Assembly (NCBI GenBank): GCA_031422295.1
Contig: JANOQM010000011.1
Span: forward strand, 1 to 64,000
Direction of reading: 5' to 3'
DNA: 64,000 nt
Origin: JANOMH01 sp031422295
GTDB lineage: Bacteria; Pseudomonadota; Alphaproteobacteria; Rhodobacterales; Rhodobacteraceae
Shown piece by piece: positions 62,971 through 64,000 of this stretch. A program made the position numbers and the translations under genes. A model generated the notes under the pieces. The model saw nothing but the letters and a program-made list of their open reading frames with translations, was not told the DNA's origin and made no database searches. Position 1 is the first letter of the stretch. Each line of letters starts with the position of its first letter.

Positions 62971-63969
62971 ATGGGGCCGAACGCAAAAGGCGCACTATTG
63001 GCGCTATTGGCTTTTGGAGTCTATGCCACGCATGATGTGGTGGTCAAATTTCTGGGCAGCAGCTACAGCCCGGTCCAGCTGATCTTTTTCAGTGTATTGT
63101 TCAGTTTCCCCCTGGCGATGCTGATGATGATGCGCGACCCGCAGCCGGGCACGTTACTGCCGGTGCATCCCTGGTGGATTGCGCTGCGCACCGCCGCATC
63201 TGTCCTGACCGGGATCACGGCGTTTTATGCATTTTCGGTCCTGCCATTGGCCCAAGTCTATACCATCGTCTTTGCCACCCCGCTGATCATCACCGTGCTG
63301 GCAATCCCGATCTTGGGTGAAAAGGTTCGGATCCGGCGCTGGATGGCTGTGCTGGTGGGGCTGATGGGCGTGCTGGTCGTGCTGCGCCCCGGATCGACCG
63401 ATCTGACTTTGGGCCATCTGGCGGCATTGCTGGCGGCGGTCGGCGGGTCTGTTGCGTCGATCATCGTGCGCAAAATCGGGGCCGAGGAACGGCCCGTGGT
63501 GCTATTGCTGTACCCGATGCTGGCCAATTTCGTGGTCATGGCCATGGTCCTGCCGTTTGTCTATCAACCGATGCCGATTGAACATATCGGCCTGAGCGGG
63601 CTGATGGCCGTCCTAGGCTGGTCGGGTGGCGTGATCATTATCATGGCCTATAAATCAGGCGAGGCCGTCATTGTCGCGCCGATGCAATATTCGCAAATCC
63701 TGTGGGCCACGGGTTACGGCCTGCTGTTTTTCAACGAATCTCCAGACCGGGGCACGATTATCGGGGCCGCGATCATCATTGCCAGCGGGTTGTATATCGT
63801 CCTGCGCGAAAGCCGGACTTCGGTTTCGGCCAACAAACCCGTGCTGCATTCCAAAAGCAGGCCGGATACCGGCACCAGCCCGCGCAACAACCTGTTGGAG
63901 CGGATCGTGCTGGCCCGCAAGGCAGCGCAACTACCTTTGGCCGATACCGTCACCCGCCCGCTTGAATAA
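62971..63969 (+). CDS. DMT/EamA-family transporter
   Basis: 332 residues with ten transmembrane helices in two EamA repeats, opening MGPNAKGALLALLAFGVYATHDVVVKF, then a hydrophilic C-terminal tail of about 50 residues. CGGAGGGA precedes the ATG. It would export small metabolites; the substrate is unknown. Complete: the TAA is at 63967-63969, near the right edge of the window. Confidence 0.9.
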   Translation: MGPNAKGALLALLAFGVYATHDVVVKFLGSSYSPVQLIFFSVLFSFPLAMLMMMRDPQPGTLLPVHPWWIALRTAASVLTGITAFYAFSVLPLAQVYTIVFATPLIITVLAIPILGEKVRIRRWMAVLVGLMGVLVVLRPGSTDLTLGHLAALLAAVGGSVASIIVRKIGAEERPVVLLLYPMLANFVVMAMVLPFVYQPMPIEHIGLSGLMAVLGWSGGVIIIMAYKSGEAVIVAPMQYSQILWATGYGLLFFNESPDRGTIIGAAIIIASGLYIVLRESRTSVSANKPVLHSKSRPDTGTSPRNNLLERIVLARKAAQLPLADTVTRPLE

Positions 63970-64000
63970 CCAGCCCGTTTGAATAACCTGCTTGCAAAAC

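Noticed and set aside
8525..64000. Genomic island integrated at a tRNA gene
   Set aside because: Everything right of the tRNA is ordinary core and accessory Rhodobacteraceae content. No integrase, no second attachment copy of the tRNA 3' end, and the mismatched acceptor stem fits a joint inside the gene better than site-specific integration.
1..64000. CRISPR array or prophage
   Set aside because: No regularly spaced direct repeats of CRISPR type and no structural, packaging or integrase genes were found; the beta-helix protein alone is not evidence for a phage.

Overview
The window looks like two different bacteria joined inside one tRNA gene. Positions 1 to about 8,530 carry a comparatively AT-richer gammaproteobacterial core segment: rluC (minus strand) divergent from rne, then rpsB, tsf, a secreted beta-rich protein and the promoter of a tRNA-Ala gene. 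The RNase E, EF-Ts and RluC sequences are of gammaproteobacterial type; the EF-Ts resembles Xanthomonadales relatives. From about 8,600 to 64,000 the sequence is GC-rich and reads throughout as an alphaproteobacterium of the Rhodobacteraceae: class I lysyl-tRNA synthetase, a urease operon with an LprI/DUF1311 gene between ureB and ureC, the gpmI-envC-ctpA-rppH operon, rsfS-rlmH, leuC-leuD and leuB, and dispersed CCTCCGCCGGAGG hairpin repeats. The tRNA-Ala(CGC) at 8525-8600 has a 5' acceptor strand (GGGGGGG) that does not pair properly with its 3' strand (CGGCTCC). The 3' half fits a Rhodobacteraceae tRNA-Ala; the 5' half and promoter lie on the gammaproteobacterial side. Both sides carry ordinary core genes, so an assembly chimera through a conserved tRNA word is more likely than an integrated island.

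Layout of the Rhodobacteraceae part. 8.6-12.0 kb: katG divergent from oxyR (peroxide defence). 12.1-20.4 kb: urease operon on the minus strand, ureD-ureA-ureB-lprI-[cyclase, broken AhpD-like gene, vapB-vapC]-ureC-hypothetical-ureE-ureF-DUF3995-ureG. 20.6-27.1 kb: a pectate-lyase-like beta-helix protein, DUF4864, lysK, a TerB-like protein and a DUF2330 protein. 27.2-30.7 kb: preT-preA pyrimidine reductase operon, split by a cargo gene flanked by a diverged duplicate of the preA 5' end. 30.9-33.0 kb: a family 4 glycosidase next to a decayed IS3-type transposase. 33.1-36.7 kb: rnr and a lytic transglycosylase. 36.7-43.3 kb: gpmI-envC-ctpA-rppH followed by four tandem paralogues of a small six-cysteine secreted family. 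43.4-44.2 kb: rsfS-rlmH. 44.5-51.4 kb: a mixed set (SDR, SRAP/YedK with an in-frame upstream module, EamA exporter, glyoxalase-like, ABC-F, Stf0 sulfotransferase). 51.5-53.8 kb: a secreted HExxH protein and a transglutaminase-like protein. 54.1-61.9 kb: leuC-leuD, a membrane protein, an exonuclease/phosphatase-fold protein, an NmrA-like protein with a divergent LysR regulator, and leuB. 62.0-64.0 kb: an unrecognised lysine-rich protein and a DMT exporter.

No CRISPR array, prophage, biosynthetic cluster or obvious defence island is visible. The most interesting signals are the hybrid tRNA at the junction, the four-gene six-cysteine family coupled to rppH, the preA duplication around a cargo gene that supplies preA's ribosome-binding site, the SRAP gene read in frame with an upstream module, and the unrecognised orphan at 62.0-62.8 kb.
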